A stretch of DNA of 64,000 nucleotides, from NCBI GenBank assembly GCA_023614405.1, contig CM042697.1, positions 190,587,189-190,651,188 of the forward strand, given 5' to 3'. Under the pieces are notes generated by a model. That model was not told the DNA's origin. It saw nothing but the letters and a program-made list of their open reading frames with translations, and made no database searches. Of this stretch, positions 12,132-24,747 are shown piece after piece (the first letter of the stretch is position 1; each line of letters begins with the position of its first letter). The stretch comes from Avena insularis. Lineage: Eukaryota > Streptophyta > Magnoliopsida > Poales > Poaceae. A program made the position numbers and the translations under genes.

Positions 12132-12140
12132 CAAAAAAAA
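12132..12140 (+). repeat. LINE 3' poly-A tail
   Basis: A run of eight A residues follows the 3' untranslated region. It is the expected end of a LINE produced by target-primed reverse transcription. The matching target duplication cannot be tested because the LINE 5' end is outside the window. Confidence 0.65.
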
Positions 12141-12149
12141 CTCCAACAA

Positions 12150-14356
12150 GAAAAATGAGCTCACCTAGAAGCTTGCGGCAATCAGTGATAATGGCATTCT
12201 CCAGCGAAGTGTTTTGGGCCTGCAAATCAGAAATATCCAGCAAAGAGGCTCTGTGGTTGGCTTCCTCTTCAGAAGCAATGCTCTTCGCCTTTTTCTTCTA
12301 TTGTGCCAGAGAAACCTTCAATCGACTCGCGCTACAGCAATAATGAAACCATTAGAAAAGTCTCTAGTCGCTACATGCTAGCACCTAGATCCTCAGAGAC
12401 TGCAGACCAAAGTTTCAAAGTCTCTAGTCGCTACACCCTAGCGCCTAGATCTTCGGGTACTGGAGACCAATGTTTCAAAGTCTCTAGTCTCTACACACTA
12501 GTGCCTAGATCCTCGAGGACTAGAAACCAAAGTATAGAAGACTCTAGTCGCTAAAATTTAGCGACTAAACTCTCGGATACTGGAATACCTAGAGGGCTTC
12601 GCCCAGTATCCGGTGCAGCTCGGCCGACTCCATCAACATCGTAGGCAGCGGTACACTACCAATTCGGTGTGCCATCACGCGGGTACTCCCGTCGGTCACT
12701 TCGTCTACCGTTGGTGACTTCATCGCTGCACTCGCCGAAGACTTGGCGACCTTCGCTGTCGGTGCTCCTTCCGCAACCGTACAACCCTCAGCTAGAACCT
12801 TCTTCATCGGGTTGTCTTCCTCCTCTGGCACAACTCTTCCCTTGGAGGGACTGGCATCTCGGGCCGCCTCAGAGACCTGCGCGACTTCTGTGATGAGTCG
12901 CCCTTCTTTAGCTTTTTCATGCCAGGGACAAGGTCATTGGACCCCATATCCTCCAGATCCCTGACATCTTCGTCCTTGGTGTCCTCCCGAATCACGGGTG
13001 CCTTCGTCATGCTCACCCGTTTGGCTTTCTTCACGCTTCCCCCGGAGAAGAAGCAAGTTACCTAGTGACTGGCACATCCCACAACCCGATGCCAGTACGA
13101 GCTCGTTCGACGGGTTCTGGCATGAGCAATTGGGAAACCTTGGCGGAGCTAGGCTGAGAATGGACCTTGGCCGGGTTTGGAACCCTATTTGAACTCTCAT
13201 CACCAATAACATCCAAGTCGTCATCAGATTCCTCCACACTGCGACTCACCTCTGCTTCGCGGCGCAGTTGGACATGCGTATTCTGACTTGCCAATGTCGG
13301 TTTAGGCCTTTCCTTGGCATATTTGACTTGAACCTAGTCTTCAGAGGATTCGTTTCCTCCATCATCAAGGAGTTCTTCCGGTACCTCTTCATCGAGCAGG
13401 GGCAGCCAGTCTTCTAGCAACTGAAATGTCTATAGAGGCAAAATAATGTGTTGGTCCTATTTGAAGTAGGATGGAGTCAAAGCCAAGGGGTAAATATTAC
13501 ATTGGGGGCCAGTCTTTTGTTCGGCCTAAACGGAGTATGCCCTTCGTGGAGGTTAGTAAAGGGCGCGTTTGTGATCTTCTTCAAAGCTGCGGCATAATCT
13601 TTTGTGGCCCATTGGTCTTGGCTTGTCCGAGTAGAGTCATACGGGCCTGTATACTCGCACATCTAGTGGGCTCGGGTCGCTAGCGGCACCAGTCGCCGCC
13701 TGATCCAGTAGTTAAACAGGTTGATTCTTTTCAAACCAGCCTCTTCAAGCTCAGCCATCCATGAGCACATATCCACCATGGTCGCCCTTTGTGCCCTAGG
13801 GAGCTTCTTCACCGACAGACGGCGCGACACGCTTTGTTCCGAGAAATACTTGGGAATCGCCACTTCTCCGGCTGGGGTGCATAGAACCAAAACGCTTCCA
13901 CTCGCTCGACGCTTTCTTCTATAGCATCAATTTGCAGAATTTGGCGCCGGAGTTCACCTGGAAGGTTACGCCACCCACTTCAAAAAGAGGACGTCATTTA
14001 CCTTTCTGACTGGCTCGGCCATGAAAAATCTCAATTAATAATAGGAAGTATGGACGACACCCAAGGTAGCATTCGTAGAAGGCATTAAAAACTGCCAGCT
14101 ACTCGATGTTTTGCGGCCCTAGATTGTAGAGTTTAATCCAATAGAAATGAAGAAATTTCCTAAAGAAAATGGAGGTGGTAAACCCTAAGTCACGCTCTAG
14201 GTGGCTAATGAAGGAGATGAACTCTATGGGGCGAGGCCGTGGTTCGCCCTCGCTAGCTGATGGGGCATGCCAGCATCATTTGATCAAGATACGTGCGTCA
14301 TGAAAATACTGTAGGAGCGCGGTATTACACTTGGATTTGGCCCAAGCAGGCGCCAT
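12150..14356 (-). pseudogene. Transposase_28-like ('putative gypsy type transposon') protein pseudogene
   Basis: An antisense gene remnant. A start at 14356 reads MAPAWAKSKCNTALLQYF, the usual opening of this grass transposon protein family, followed by RDLGFTTSIFFRKFLHFYWIKLYNL and FNAFYECYLGCRPYF, the Transposase_28 core. Further down, AELEEAGLKRINLFNYWIRRR (13820-13710) and MCEYTGPYDSTRTSQDQW (13660-13610) are recognisable. The remainder (13300-12600) is acidic and serine-rich, and a short coiled-coil-like segment (LQAQNTSLENAII) lies at 12200-12160. Several stops and frame changes make it a pseudogene. The family is common in Triticeae elements; its biochemical role is not known to me. 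It ends against the LINE tail. Confidence 0.75.
12357..12594. repeat. 60-bp tandem repeat, about four copies
   Basis: Units beginning AAGTCTCTAGTCGCTAC at about 12357, 12417 and 12477, and a fourth diverged one at 12537 (GAAGACTCTAGTCGCTAA). Period is 60 bp, or 20 codons, and the first three copies remain open in one plus-strand frame. The last copy contains a near-perfect inverted repeat, AGTCGCTAAAATTTAGCGACT. It lies inside the antisense Transposase_28-like gene region. Confidence 0.88.
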
Positions 14357-14682
14357 GTATGCGAGCTCACAAGTAGTGGAGATCTAAGTCGAGGATATGC
14401 GCAGGCGGAGGAGATGGAGGAATGGGTAAAATTTGCCCACCTCTACACATCATGCTTTATACGAAGACGTCGCCACCTACGATAGTGCTAGCCGATGCCT
14501 CGCGGTCATTTCGCGGAGGTTGCCGTTAAGAACTAACTAACGGCTAGTTTTACCACAAAGATGGTCCAACTTTGTCAAATTTACCACTTTCCTATACCTC
14601 TCTCTTACTCAAATCGACTAAATAGGAGACGTAAAGGAAAATGATTCGCCACAGCTGTGATTGAAGAATGAAAGCTTCTCCC

Positions 14683-16353
14683 TGTAAGGTTCGTAGCATG
14701 GAAAACAAAAAATTCCTATGATGGGAATAACTAAGTACCAAGATCTATTTACTAGATACAAGCAACGGGTGGATATACATCCATAGAATACATACCCTCG
14801 AAGACCGAAAAGCATTAACGAGGTTGTACTCGTGGATGATGTAGTCGAACGCTTGCCGATCTCAAGATCGAGAAGAAGTCCATCTGGTTTAGCAGGTCCA
14901 GCACTATCAAGTCTAGCACCACAAAGCAGTGGTGCATCCGTGATCGCACACATGTTCGAGTACCCCGACAACCTCCGTGCCCTTGCTCCAGCGAACCAGC
15001 GGAAGCAACAAATCTTTACGGAAAAAGCCACCAGGAACATGTATCTCGCTGATCCGAGACCATGGGGAAATCCTAAAGGGGGGAGAGAGATCCTTCGCGA
15101 GGAGGTGTGATGTTACAGGAGGAGAGGGAGGCACCCAAGGGGCAAGGCGCCACAACCATGGTGGCTGCCCCCACCTCTTCCACATTCATGTGGGTGGAGC
15201 TCCCACTCAAAATGAAAAGCCTCCACTCACATAAACATACCTCCACTAAAAAATCCACTCAGATGCATTAAATTTCCACCAAATTTAACGCAAGCTCTCA
15301 TTTAAATAAAACTCTTTTATTTATTTATTAAGAATTTCACTAATTACTTTAATTAACAAACGTTCACATAAAACCTCTTGCTATTATTAAATTTCACATG
15401 CAGAACTAATTTCAGCAATTTCAACCAAAATAATTCCGGTGTCTAGTGAAATAAGTTCATGTGCTTTCTTTTTCTTTCTCTGGCATCTTATTTTCTCCAA
15501 ATGGTGTCGATATCCCTTAAGTGTGTCACCCTAAAGTTCGCGAATAATCTAGACATGATCGAGACCCCTCTCCGATCAATAATCAGCAACGGGACCTGGA
15601 GATCCGTACTGAGTCCCACACATTCAACGATGACTTATGTGATCGTGTGAACCTTATACGCATGTAACTCAATCTCTTTGTCTCGCGATATATTACATGT
15701 CTGAGATTCGATCATCGGTATCTCCATACCTAGTTTCATCTCGTTACCGACATGTACTCTTTTCTTGTTCCCGTGATATAACATAGTGATCAAATCACTT
15801 GCTTGCAAGCTAACTAATGTGATATCATCGTGAGGGACCAGAGTATATCTCTCCATCATCAGGATGGACAAATTCCACTCTTGATCCATGAGCCTCAACA
15901 TAACACCTTCATAGCACTGAACCCATCTTTATAGTCACCCTGTTACGGTGTGACGTTTGATGTTATCAAGATACTCTTCCGGTGTTAGTAATTACATGAT
16001 CTCATGGTCTAAGGATTAAGATTACTTTGTATGATGTTATAGCAATATAAACACAATGAAATTTATCGTAATTCTATACTTCGGATGAATGTTCATCACA
16101 TCATTCCAACAAGGTTGTGACCTCGTTATTAACAACATCTAGTGTCCATGATCAGTAAACCTTTGATCATCTTGTTAATCAACGAGCTAGTTTATAAGAG
16201 AGACATAACTAGGAACTTTTTTTTGTTTATTAAACACACATGTATTAACGTTTCCGTATTAATACAATTATAGCATGCAAAATAAATATTTATCATAAAC
16301 AAGGAATAAGATAATAACCACTTTATTATTGCCTCTCGGGCATATTCCCTTCA
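14683..16353 (-). repeat. Antisense Copia 3' LTR
   Basis: On the plus strand it starts TGTAAGGTTCGTAGCATGG, the reverse of the ending of the Angela-type LTR, and finishes GGCATATTCCCTTCA, the reverse of its beginning. About 1.67 kb, somewhat shorter than the LTRs at 1956 and 9037. No long real open frame is inside; the frames at 14832-15110 and on the other strand are LTR sequence. Confidence 0.88.
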
Positions 16354-16364
16354 GTCTCCCACTT
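16354..16364 (-). promoter_or_regulatory. Antisense Copia polypurine tract
   Basis: GTCTCCCACTT on the plus strand is AAGTGGGAGAC on the minus strand, identical to the tract of the sense Copia at 9026-9036, and it abuts the LTR. Confidence 0.85.
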
Positions 16365-18881
16365 GCACTAGAGTCAATAATATAGTTTGAAAACTTTTGC
16401 GTATTGAACATCTATGGCTTTCTGGTATTTCATATACGCGATTGCAAGTGGTTAACACAATCTACGGATCTGACTCATTCAGGTTCGCATGTATTTTCAC
16501 GTCATTGCGTCTTCACGCATCACTCATTCTCTATTGAGATGGCATTGTATAAATTTGGTCTTATGGTGAGAGATTTACTTCCTTGGGGTTAAATCATTTT
16601 GATACTATTGTTGTACAATATATCTTTAGTGTTAGCCCATTGTGAACCACACCTTAGTATGATAACAAACTACTTGACACACATGCCCTGCTTTGATGCT
16701 ACTATAGCAGTCATATACTTAGCCTTTTGTTGTAGTATCCGTCACAATGTCTTAACTTTGGAATTCATCCAAATCCGTCATGGAAACTTCTTTCCATTTC
16801 ATTGTGCCACCCATATTTTAAATTGAGATAAACTTAATTTGTATCTTGTGAAAAAACTAGTATCATATTTCAATGAACTATTTGTCTCTTCTACAAACAG
16901 AATATATTATTAATTCTTCCAAAAGATTATAAGAATATCCTTACTATCATCCAATGATCATTTTATGATTCATTTTGGTATATTCTCATAACATTTAGAG
17001 CATAGGGCATATCTGGATGTTTACATATCACGGTATGATTGATCAAAACATTCTTGTGATTGCACTCATCAAGTGTCAAAGCACTTGAATCTTGTTTCAC
17101 TTATCAATTGTCGATACACTTGAATCTTGATTCAATTCTTTTCCATGTGACAAGAACCTTTTATCGTCGTTTCCATATTGAACTCCTACAATATCTCATA
17201 TATGTACGTTTGGTACAACCATATGAGCGTCACAGTCTATCCATATAGACATTCATGCTAAATATTCGGATTTTTCCTAAGTCTTTCATTGAAATGAAAT
17301 TCTTCACCTTTGTCAATAAAGTATACATCCTTTCCAATCAATAAGATGTCCTCCACATAATGTATTAGAAATATGTCTCAGCACTTGCACTTAATTTCTT
17401 GCAAATGCAAGCATCTTCATCGTCTCCTGATGAAAGTAAACTTCTTCAATAGTTTTATCACGATAAAGATTTCAACTCCGCGATGCTTACTTTAGCCATT
17501 GAAGTTTGCATGCCCTTTTTGGCATCCTTTGAATTAACAAAACCCTTTGGACCATGTCGTGTACACGTCCTAGGTAACCATTCTATTAGAAGAACTTTGT
17601 TTTGTTTTGTTCAACTACCATATACCAAATTATATGTAGTGGTTGCTACATTAATTCATCCAGACTAAATATCTCTATGAAAGATCAAACCTTGTCATAG
17701 TCAACTCCTTGAACATTGTCGTAAAAAATTTATCGACATGTCGACTATTTCATAGATGTGAAATATCCATGTCTGTTTATTTATAGATCCAAATACGACC
17801 AATAGGTTTTTACACCTTTTCGGAGGGTCTTCAAAGTTCAAAAAACTTGATTTCTCGTGTATGGAACTATCACGGATTTTATGGCTTCAAGCCATTTGAC
17901 GGAGTCAGGGACCATCATCGCTTCTTTGCATGTAGTCGGTTCATCATTGTCAAAGAACAATGATTTACTCTGAAACCTCAGCATTTGATTGTTTATCCGA
18001 CCTACTTGGTTCAATAGGAACTTAGACCTTCGCGACCGCAACCTTTGAGGCATGTGAGCAATGAGCATTGTGGCTGACTCCGAAACATTTTCGGGCGCTG
18101 CGCAACTCAGCACATATAGCTAAGGTTTGTTAACCTTATTAAAGTTCTATTGTCCTCCCACTTAACTTTTGCGAAAAAATCCTTTTTCAAGAAACTTCAC
18201 GTTTCAAGCGACAAAATCTTTTGTCCTCGGTGTTATGGAGGAATACCCAATGGTTATTCGAAATAACATACAAAGACATGCTCATCCGACTTTGGTTGTA
18301 AACATCTTTCTTATGTTTAGCATTCCAAAATTTAAGAAAGGACAACTTAGGTTTTACCCTAACCCATAACTTACATGGTGTCATTTCAATGGATCAAGAT
18401 GGATCTCTTTTTAGTGTAAAAGCGGTAGTCTCTAAAGCTTCAATCTTTTAAAACATAATGGCAGTTTTATAAATAACATCTTTCATCCAACCATCTCAAA
18501 CAAGGTTTCATTAAAAATATCAAACACTCCATATTCTATGGTATTTCGGGAGATGCAAATCTAGGTGTTTTGCTAAACTTGCAACTCCAATAAATCCCTT
18601 TATGATCAAATCATAAATTATTTATTTTCTTGTTAAAATGATTTTCCACTTCATCTTTAAAGTCTTTGAACATTTTCAAATATTTCATACTTCTTTCTCA
18701 TTAAGTGAATTTTCACTCAAATTTCTGGAAAAAGTATATGAAGTTGAAATCCATCGCTTATGACTACACATAATGGACTACATACATCGATATGTATAAA
18801 TTCTAATAATTTAGTTGATCATTCTTCTTTGGCCTTTGAATGAAGTTTTAATTATCCAGAGGAAAGTCTAACAAGCGTCAT
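16365..18881 (-). pseudogene. pol: Antisense Copia pol remnant: integrase, RT and RNase H
   Basis: Read right to left: LLEFIHIDVCSPL at about 18815-18775 is the integrase start. MTPCKLWVRVKPKLSFLKFW (18384-18325) is the integrase tail, and TTCKEAMMVPDSVKWLEAIKS (17945-17880) is the RT start. The RT active site reads YVED at 17359-17348, so the second base of the first Asp codon context has changed from the family's YVDD. Stops are dense everywhere, and RNase H between 17200 and 16400 is barely readable. Decay is much heavier than in the sense Copia. Confidence 0.8.
18879..18881. repeat. CACTA target site duplication, left copy (CAT)
   Basis: CAT precedes the left terminus at 18882 and CAT follows the right terminus (31444-31446). 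CACTA transposons make 3-bp duplications. Confidence 0.8.
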
Positions 18882-18894
18882 CACTAGTGGAGAA
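18882..18894 (+). repeat. CACTA left terminal inverted repeat
   Basis: CACTAGTGGAGAA; pairs with the right terminus with two mismatches. Subterminal AGTCCCGG-type repeats run on to about 19080. Confidence 0.9.
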
Positions 18895-18904
18895 CGAGGC
18901 ATTA

Positions 18905-19080
18905 GTCCCTGTCCTAGGGGGCCTCTAGTCCCGGATACGCAGCCCGGACTACTGAAACGGGACTAGAGGTCCCAGCCTCTAGTCCCGTCGATTATGGTCG
19001 AGACTAGAGGCTCGCATGTGTCAAATAGAAAGGTTGGGATCTTTAGTCCTGGTTCATAATACGAACCGGGTCTAGTAATT
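18905..19080. repeat. CACTA left subterminal repeats
   Basis: Several copies of CTCTAGTCCCG and its reverse (CGGGACTAGAGG) in close spacing. In this superfamily such motifs are the binding sites of the element's TNP1-like protein. A following stretch (19081-19255) repeats TTTCTGCCGCGGCAGA-like palindromes three times. Confidence 0.8.
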
Positions 19081-19436
19081 TTCTGCCGCGTCAGCATTTT
19101 ACCAATTCGGCTGCCGTGGTAGCCGATGGGGGTTTCTGCCGCGGCAGAGTTTTTGGGCCATTTTCTGCCGCGGTAGCCGATGTGGGTTTCTGCCGCGGCA
19201 GAATTTTGGGGCCGATTTCTGCAATGGTAGCCGAATGCGGGATTCTACCGTGGCAAGAGGATAAGTAGAGGAGGGTTGCGTTTGGCGTAAAGTGAAATGC
19301 AACGAAGAAACCCATTACATACAACATCGTCATGATTATATAGATATAATTCTACATTACATATATATATATACATATACAATTTTATTAAATGGAGATC
19401 ACAACCCGTCTATTCGGTTACAAGTTCATGAAATCA

Positions 19437-22400
19437 CTAGTAGCCGAAGGTATGGTATTTTCCTTCTGGGTTTATGACATGGTCAACAAGAAATCTTGCC
19501 AATTCCTCTTGAATTGCTACCAGACGCTTCCTTGGTTCGAGATTCTCCCGCAATCTTTCCAACTATATATGAAAGGAGGTCAATATGAATATCGTCAATA
19601 GTCATAACAAATATTATGAATGACACTAAAAAAATTGTGAATATATTGTTCACGTACTTCTAAAAATGCCCCTCGGTCCCGATCACTGACCTCGAAGCGA
19701 ATGTACTCGCACACGAAGTATCCATATAGATTAGTACCTAGTGGCTACCTCTCGCACTTTACGAGAATAGAATTCAATCAAATAATAATCAAGCATGACA
19801 TAATGGTATTGAAACTAGAATTGAAGAGACGCGCGGATCTAGCTTGTACTACTTACCTCGATCCGATGAAAACTAAGCTCATCTTTAAATTCACCAACCG
19901 TAGCATTAGTGAAAGCTTTCCAAACCCTGCCGGCAAAAAAAAGAATAAATGAGTTATTAGTTACTTGATATCTCAGGATATATATGAACGAAAGAGACCG
20001 ATATAGTGCGATAATGACTGAAATTACCTCTGGAGTGCATCTTTAATGAATGCATACTCTGATTCATCTCTCATTAGCTAGTCCTTGATTTCAACTCTAC
20101 CAACGTCAACTTGAATGGTTAGCAGAATCCAGTAATAGCTGCGCACGTTTATAAATGTTAGTAACTCATCAATTACATTTAGCAGAATCAAGTGATCTGT
20201 ACAAGGCATTAACACTCTTACTTGTAGTTGTAGGGAAACAATATTCTTCAGTTGTAATGTTGCCTCAATAAGACCCTTAGCAAGTTACGCTCCGTGTCCT
20301 TGGGGTATTCCTTTATCAATGCTTGATTAAACTGGTGTGGGTCGATGAACCCAATGTCAAATATTTTCTTCATGTCACATTCATCGCTCTTCATTCTGCA
20401 TAATAGCATATAGTGAAGATAATTACATGCAATGAAAGAGATGAGTTAGAGACTTTATCATAGAAATAAATGAACCACTTACAGACAATAGGTAGCGAGA
20501 AGACTCAAGTCAAGGGCATCTTGTTGGAATAACATATAGAATTCCTCAAAATAAATTTGCAACTGGTCTTCACCATTAAAATGCCCACTTGTAATTCTCA
20601 CAAGGAGCGCTGACAATCGATCTTCTTCATCACATGTAGAGATTGAAATGTACCACTCATGCGGTCTTCGCATTTGAGTTAGTAGGACTTCGACCTCATT
20701 AGGTCTGACCAGAGTCTTCCCGTATTCATATCTCCATGCAAATTCCTCATGTTTGGGGATATGCCTGCCTAGCGCTTGATCAACTATAATACTAGCACCT
20801 TTGGCAAATTTCATTGCTATAATATTCTGATGATCAATATTGGATAACACCTTGAGCAGGGCGATCGATTTGTTTGCCTACATTCCGAGTTGCGCAACAT
20901 ATCTTTTTCCACTGCTTGCAGTGGTATTTCCTGGAGTCTTCCCGCTACTTGTAGTAGTATTTCCAGGATTCTTCCGACCAATTCTCAGCAGGCAGCGTTT
21001 GTAGTGATTAGCCTTATTTATATCATATTGCGATGGTTTCTCAAGAAAACCCTTAGCCCACTTTTTGGCTTTCGGATCAATATTTGCTTTGTCTCGGGAG
21101 CTTTGGGTGCAAAGAAGGCTTTCACTTGGGCATCGCTGATCGCTTTGGTTTCCTCATCAGTCATCTCATCAGGTAAATTGGGAGGAGGTGGTGGTATTTT
21201 ATTCAACTTTTTACCTTTGGATTTCTACTGACTAGTATTATTACTAGTTGACTGAGAGACCGCCTTCTTCGTTTGACACGGCAGAGGCGGAGTGGGCCGC
21301 GGCGGGGGAGTGGGCTGATGCGGCAGTGGACTCGCACTATGGTGGTCGTCCCACTCCTCATGTGGACTTGCTGGAGGCAGCAGACTCGCCTGACGCGGAG
21401 GAGACGGTGGTGGCCTGGGTGCAGAGCCTGGAAACACGATGTATTTTTTGCGCCATAGAATGATAGAGCGCCTGACTTCTCCTAGCGTGCTCTCATCTTC
21501 AGGTCCAGGGATGTAAAGTTGTAGTGATTCATATTGAGGTAGAACCTCATCCACCCGACACGAGCATAGCCATATGGAATCTCTTTGCAATGCCAGCGTG
21601 CTTCAGGTTCACAAGATAAAGCATAGTCCAGAGCCGCATTGAAGGATAAGTTCATCACTCCCACATGCAGCTCGCAGCTTGTCTTCTCAGTGATATTGTC
21701 CATGGGATAGCGATCTATTGAATCGGCCGCCGTGGAAGCGAAACTACTTCTCCGCTGAGATGGGACACCAGCACTTTCTTCTAGCCGCTGATGAGTTGGC
21801 CCTTGCTGGCGCATTTCGTCCATTTGCTTCTGTTGCTCCTTTAGCATGGCATATATTTCCTCGTTATTTCTTTCCACGCTACGCAACCGGTCTGCCTACT
21901 CTATCTCCTTTCACTTCTTTGCCTTCGCTCGGCTTCTATACGATTCAGTGTCCTTAGGAAACCCAGTCTTCCACAACACAGAAGGTCCAAAGCCTCGTGT
22001 TCGTCCTGGTTTTTCAGGATTCCCAAGGGCCTTTGTCATCTCGTCATTCTCTCTGTCGGGTTTAAAGTTACCATGTTTAACCTCCTCAATTGTTTTTACA
22101 ATTTCTCCATGGGGTGTAGCAACATTGTACTTTTCATCGAATATTAACTGGCCTGTTTCCATGTCATACTTTGCCCCATGGGCAAGTAACCAATTCCTTA
22201 CTCTGATGGGTCAGTCCTCTATAGCTGGAGTGATCCCTTGGGCACGCAAGGTTTTCTCGGCTTCCTCCCACTTAGGAACGGAAGTCCTGTAGCCACCTAT
22301 CCCCATCTTATGGTAATATTTCTTTTTTGTAGCATTTTCTTTATTGTTTGCGGACCTTTTTTTGCTATTGCTATTTTCTTGTAGTCCAAAAATCTTTCCC

Positions 22401-23890
22401 AGTGAGGCTGCTCCTTCTCTAGTGAGTCTGCGAATTATGGAACTTTTCCTTCCTCGAGATATTCATTGTACAATCTTTTCTTATAGTTATTGAAATGTTG
22501 GGACATCTTCTTAACAGCGAAATGCTTAAATTTGTACCTCATATCATCTGTGGCCTCCTTAGACTCTAAGACCGGTAGGGTGAAATGGCGAATGAGCTTC
22601 TCCCATAGTATGTCTTTGTATCTGTTCTCGACATAACTCATAGAATTTTCATCTCCCTTTGTTGTCTTATTCGGGTTGATAATGCTGATCGGGACGTTGT
22701 CCCTAACAACAAATCCACATTGATGAATAAATGTGTTTGCGTTATTTATGAGAAGCAAAGGTTCGCACACTGGAGAGACATCAACAATTGTGAGATGCGT
22801 ATCTTCGGGCATCCCTTTGGCCGGTCTTCGTTTACTATTTTTAACTGACTTGGTCGATGTGGAGGTCTAAAATAAGAAACAACATTCATTAATATATATA
22901 CACATACAAATCAATTAATGCACCTATCTAGTGACCAAAAGGCTTAATAATATACCTCGCCAGACTTTGTCAAGGCTGGTCCATCATTTTCCAAGCCATC
23001 ATCGAAATTAAAACTAGTCTACGCTTTGACTAGTAGACGTTCAATCTCTATTCCCTCACCGGACTTATTCAGAAACTATGAGCCATCTTCTGCTCCACAG
23101 TCCTGTTCTCCACCCTGATCGACGAGCGCTCCATCCTGATAAGGGAGCGCTCCATCCTGATAGGGGAGCGGTTCATCACCTCGTATCATATCGAATAAAG
23201 GCTCTTCACCTTCTCTACCGTTGAAGGCCATAGGATAACTGCGCTATCACATAATGTGCATATATGAGTAATAAAATTATATAACATCTCGAATGACAAC
23301 TAAGTATTAATATCATATAACATCTCGAATAACATCTCAAAAAACAACAAAGTACTCATAATGCATCTCTAATAACATCTCAAAAAACAACAAAGTAGTC
23401 ATAATACATCTCAAATAACGACAAAGTAGTAATATCATATAAAGAACAACATCTTGTCTGATAACATCGCAAAAAATCAACGTCGACCCTCGGCTCCTGA
23501 GCTGCGGGATGTGACCAACCAAATAATCCGAACCATCACCGAAGTATAACTAGGGTGAGATCCCTGAATAACCTGCCAGGTATTGGGGGGCATCATGGCG
23601 TCCAACATCACCATATAGCGACGGACGTGCTCGTCCTTCTCCCTGACATGATGTCGTACCACCTCCTCGGGGGCCGGCTCCCTCTGCACACGGCCTGGAT
23701 CACGTGACCTCCACCAAAGAAGATCTGGGTCGATGACGACACCCGAATTCCTCACCAAGCTACGCGTCCCTGGCGGTAGCACCTCCCAGTGCCAGCCTGG
23801 CGGAGCCCAGTCTCGTACAACACTAGTAGAGCATAGTACTCCCTCGCTCTGGCCGAGTCCACTACGAGGATGCAGTATGGGCATATCCTA
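19437..23890 (-). pseudogene. CACTA TNP1/ORF1-type gene: Transposase_24 region plus Ulp1-like C-terminus
   Basis: Leftward, intron-containing. An upstream exon (about 23887-23477) reads WHWEVLPPGTRSLVRNSG. A coding exon from ATG 23231 runs MAFNGREGEEPLF to a donor at 22955; the next exon starts at 22866 after TTTTAG and keeps phase. It covers the Transposase_24 region (DILWEKLIRHFTLP to KTGFPKDTESYRSR, about 22620-21930), a coiled-coil, then KGASIIVDQALGRHIPKHEE. Canonical GTAAGT and AG sites bound introns at 20482-20396 and near 20221. The Ulp1-like tail follows: IFDIGFIDPHQFNQ, YYWILLTIQ, RVWKAFTNATVGEF, LYGYFVCEYIR and IQEELARFLVDHVINPEGKYH, ending at a TAG at 19439-19437. Stops and frame changes occur. 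The catalytic His and Cys positions of Ulp1 are both Tyr. Confidence 0.87.
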
Positions 23891-23989
23891 AAGCAGACAT
23901 GGATTTGACCGAAATAATGCCAAGTAAATAATTATATTCTAATAATAGTAACAATTTCCTAAATATTAGCAATAATATCCTAAATACTA

Positions 23990-24475
23990 AAAAATATTTA
24001 TATACAAATCTCTAAATATCCTAAATACTGACTAATATTATTTAGGAAAAAATACACTATTTAGGAAAAAATACACTATAAACTAAACACTAACTAATAT
24101 CCTAAATACTAAACAATATACAGTATTTAGGAAAAAATACACTATTTAGGAAAAAATATACTATACACTAAATACTAACTAATATCCTAAATACTAAACT
24201 ATATACACTATATATCGAAAAATACACTATTTAGGAAAAAATACACTATACACTAAATACTAACTAATATCCTAAATACTAAACAATATACACTACTTAG
24301 GAAAAAAATACACTATTTAGGAAAAATACACTATATACTAAATACTAACTAACATCCTAAATACTAAACAATATACACTATATATTGAAAAAATACACTA
24401 TACACTAAATACTAACTAATATCCTAAATACTAAACAGTGTACACTATATATTGAAAAAATACACACTATATTGA
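23990..24475. repeat. AT-rich minisatellite in the first intron of the CACTA TNP1-type gene
   Basis: Irregular tandem copies of TTTAGGAAAAAATACACTA, ACTAAATACTAACTAATATCC and AAATACTAAACAATATACAC, about 60-120 bp per higher-order unit. Lies between the leader exon donor and the acceptor near 23888. Confidence 0.85.
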
Positions 24476-24739
24476 AAAACAGAAAAAAAACTCACCGGAG
24501 GGGCGGCGCGGGGACGTGCCGGTGAGGGGCGGCACGGCGAGAGGCGGCGACAGGACGGGCATGGGAGGCGCAGGCTGGTGAGGGGCACAGCGACTCATGG
24601 GCGCGAAGTGAGGGGCACGCGAGGAGGCAAGGAGACGGCGGGCGGGCGGCGAGGCGGCAAGCGGTCTGGGTGGCGTCTGTAGTTTTGGAGAAGAAAGAAC
24701 GGCCCGGCTCGTGGCTCGGGCCGGGAGCAGGGCGGTGGG

Positions 24740-24747
24740 TATTTATA
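24740..24747 (-). promoter_or_regulatory. TATA box of the CACTA TNP1-type gene
   Basis: Reads TATAAATA on the minus strand, in GGGTATAAATACCC. A GC-rich leader follows, and a splice donor-like GGTGAGTT lies at about 24499-24492. Subterminal-type repeats lie just upstream (24760-24895), as expected for an element promoter. Confidence 0.65.

Larger units (their letters stand above)
10960..12140 (+). mobile_element. L1-like LINE, 3' segment (right of Copia insertion)
   Basis: Begins with the right copy of TTGTA, and the reading frame resumes immediately. It contains the C-terminal part of ORF2, the 3' untranslated region and a short A tail ending at 12140. Sequence character changes abruptly after the tail. 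Confidence 0.92.
14683..18881 (-). mobile_element. Antisense Copia retrotransposon, left segment (3' LTR and 3' part of pol)
   Basis: Contains one LTR in reverse (14683-16353), the reversed polypurine tract and the heavily decayed 3' part of a Copia polyprotein gene. It is related to the sense Copia at 1956 but much more diverged. It is interrupted at 18881 by the CACTA element and resumes at 31444, then at 35020 after a solo LTR. Its 5' LTR is not in the window because the gag-only Gypsy starts at 36935. Confidence 0.9.

Noticed and set aside
12303..12554. Plus-strand protein with 20-residue repeats
   Set aside because: It is the 60-bp tandem repeat read on the strand opposite to the surrounding transposon gene; no upstream coding context.
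15459..15901. Open frames within the antisense Copia LTR as possible host exons
   Set aside because: The sequence matches the LTR of the Angela-type family in reverse; no gene-like features beyond that.
23990..24475. CRISPR-like regular repeats
   Set aside because: Plant nuclear context and irregular AT-rich units without unique spacers; it is an intronic minisatellite.
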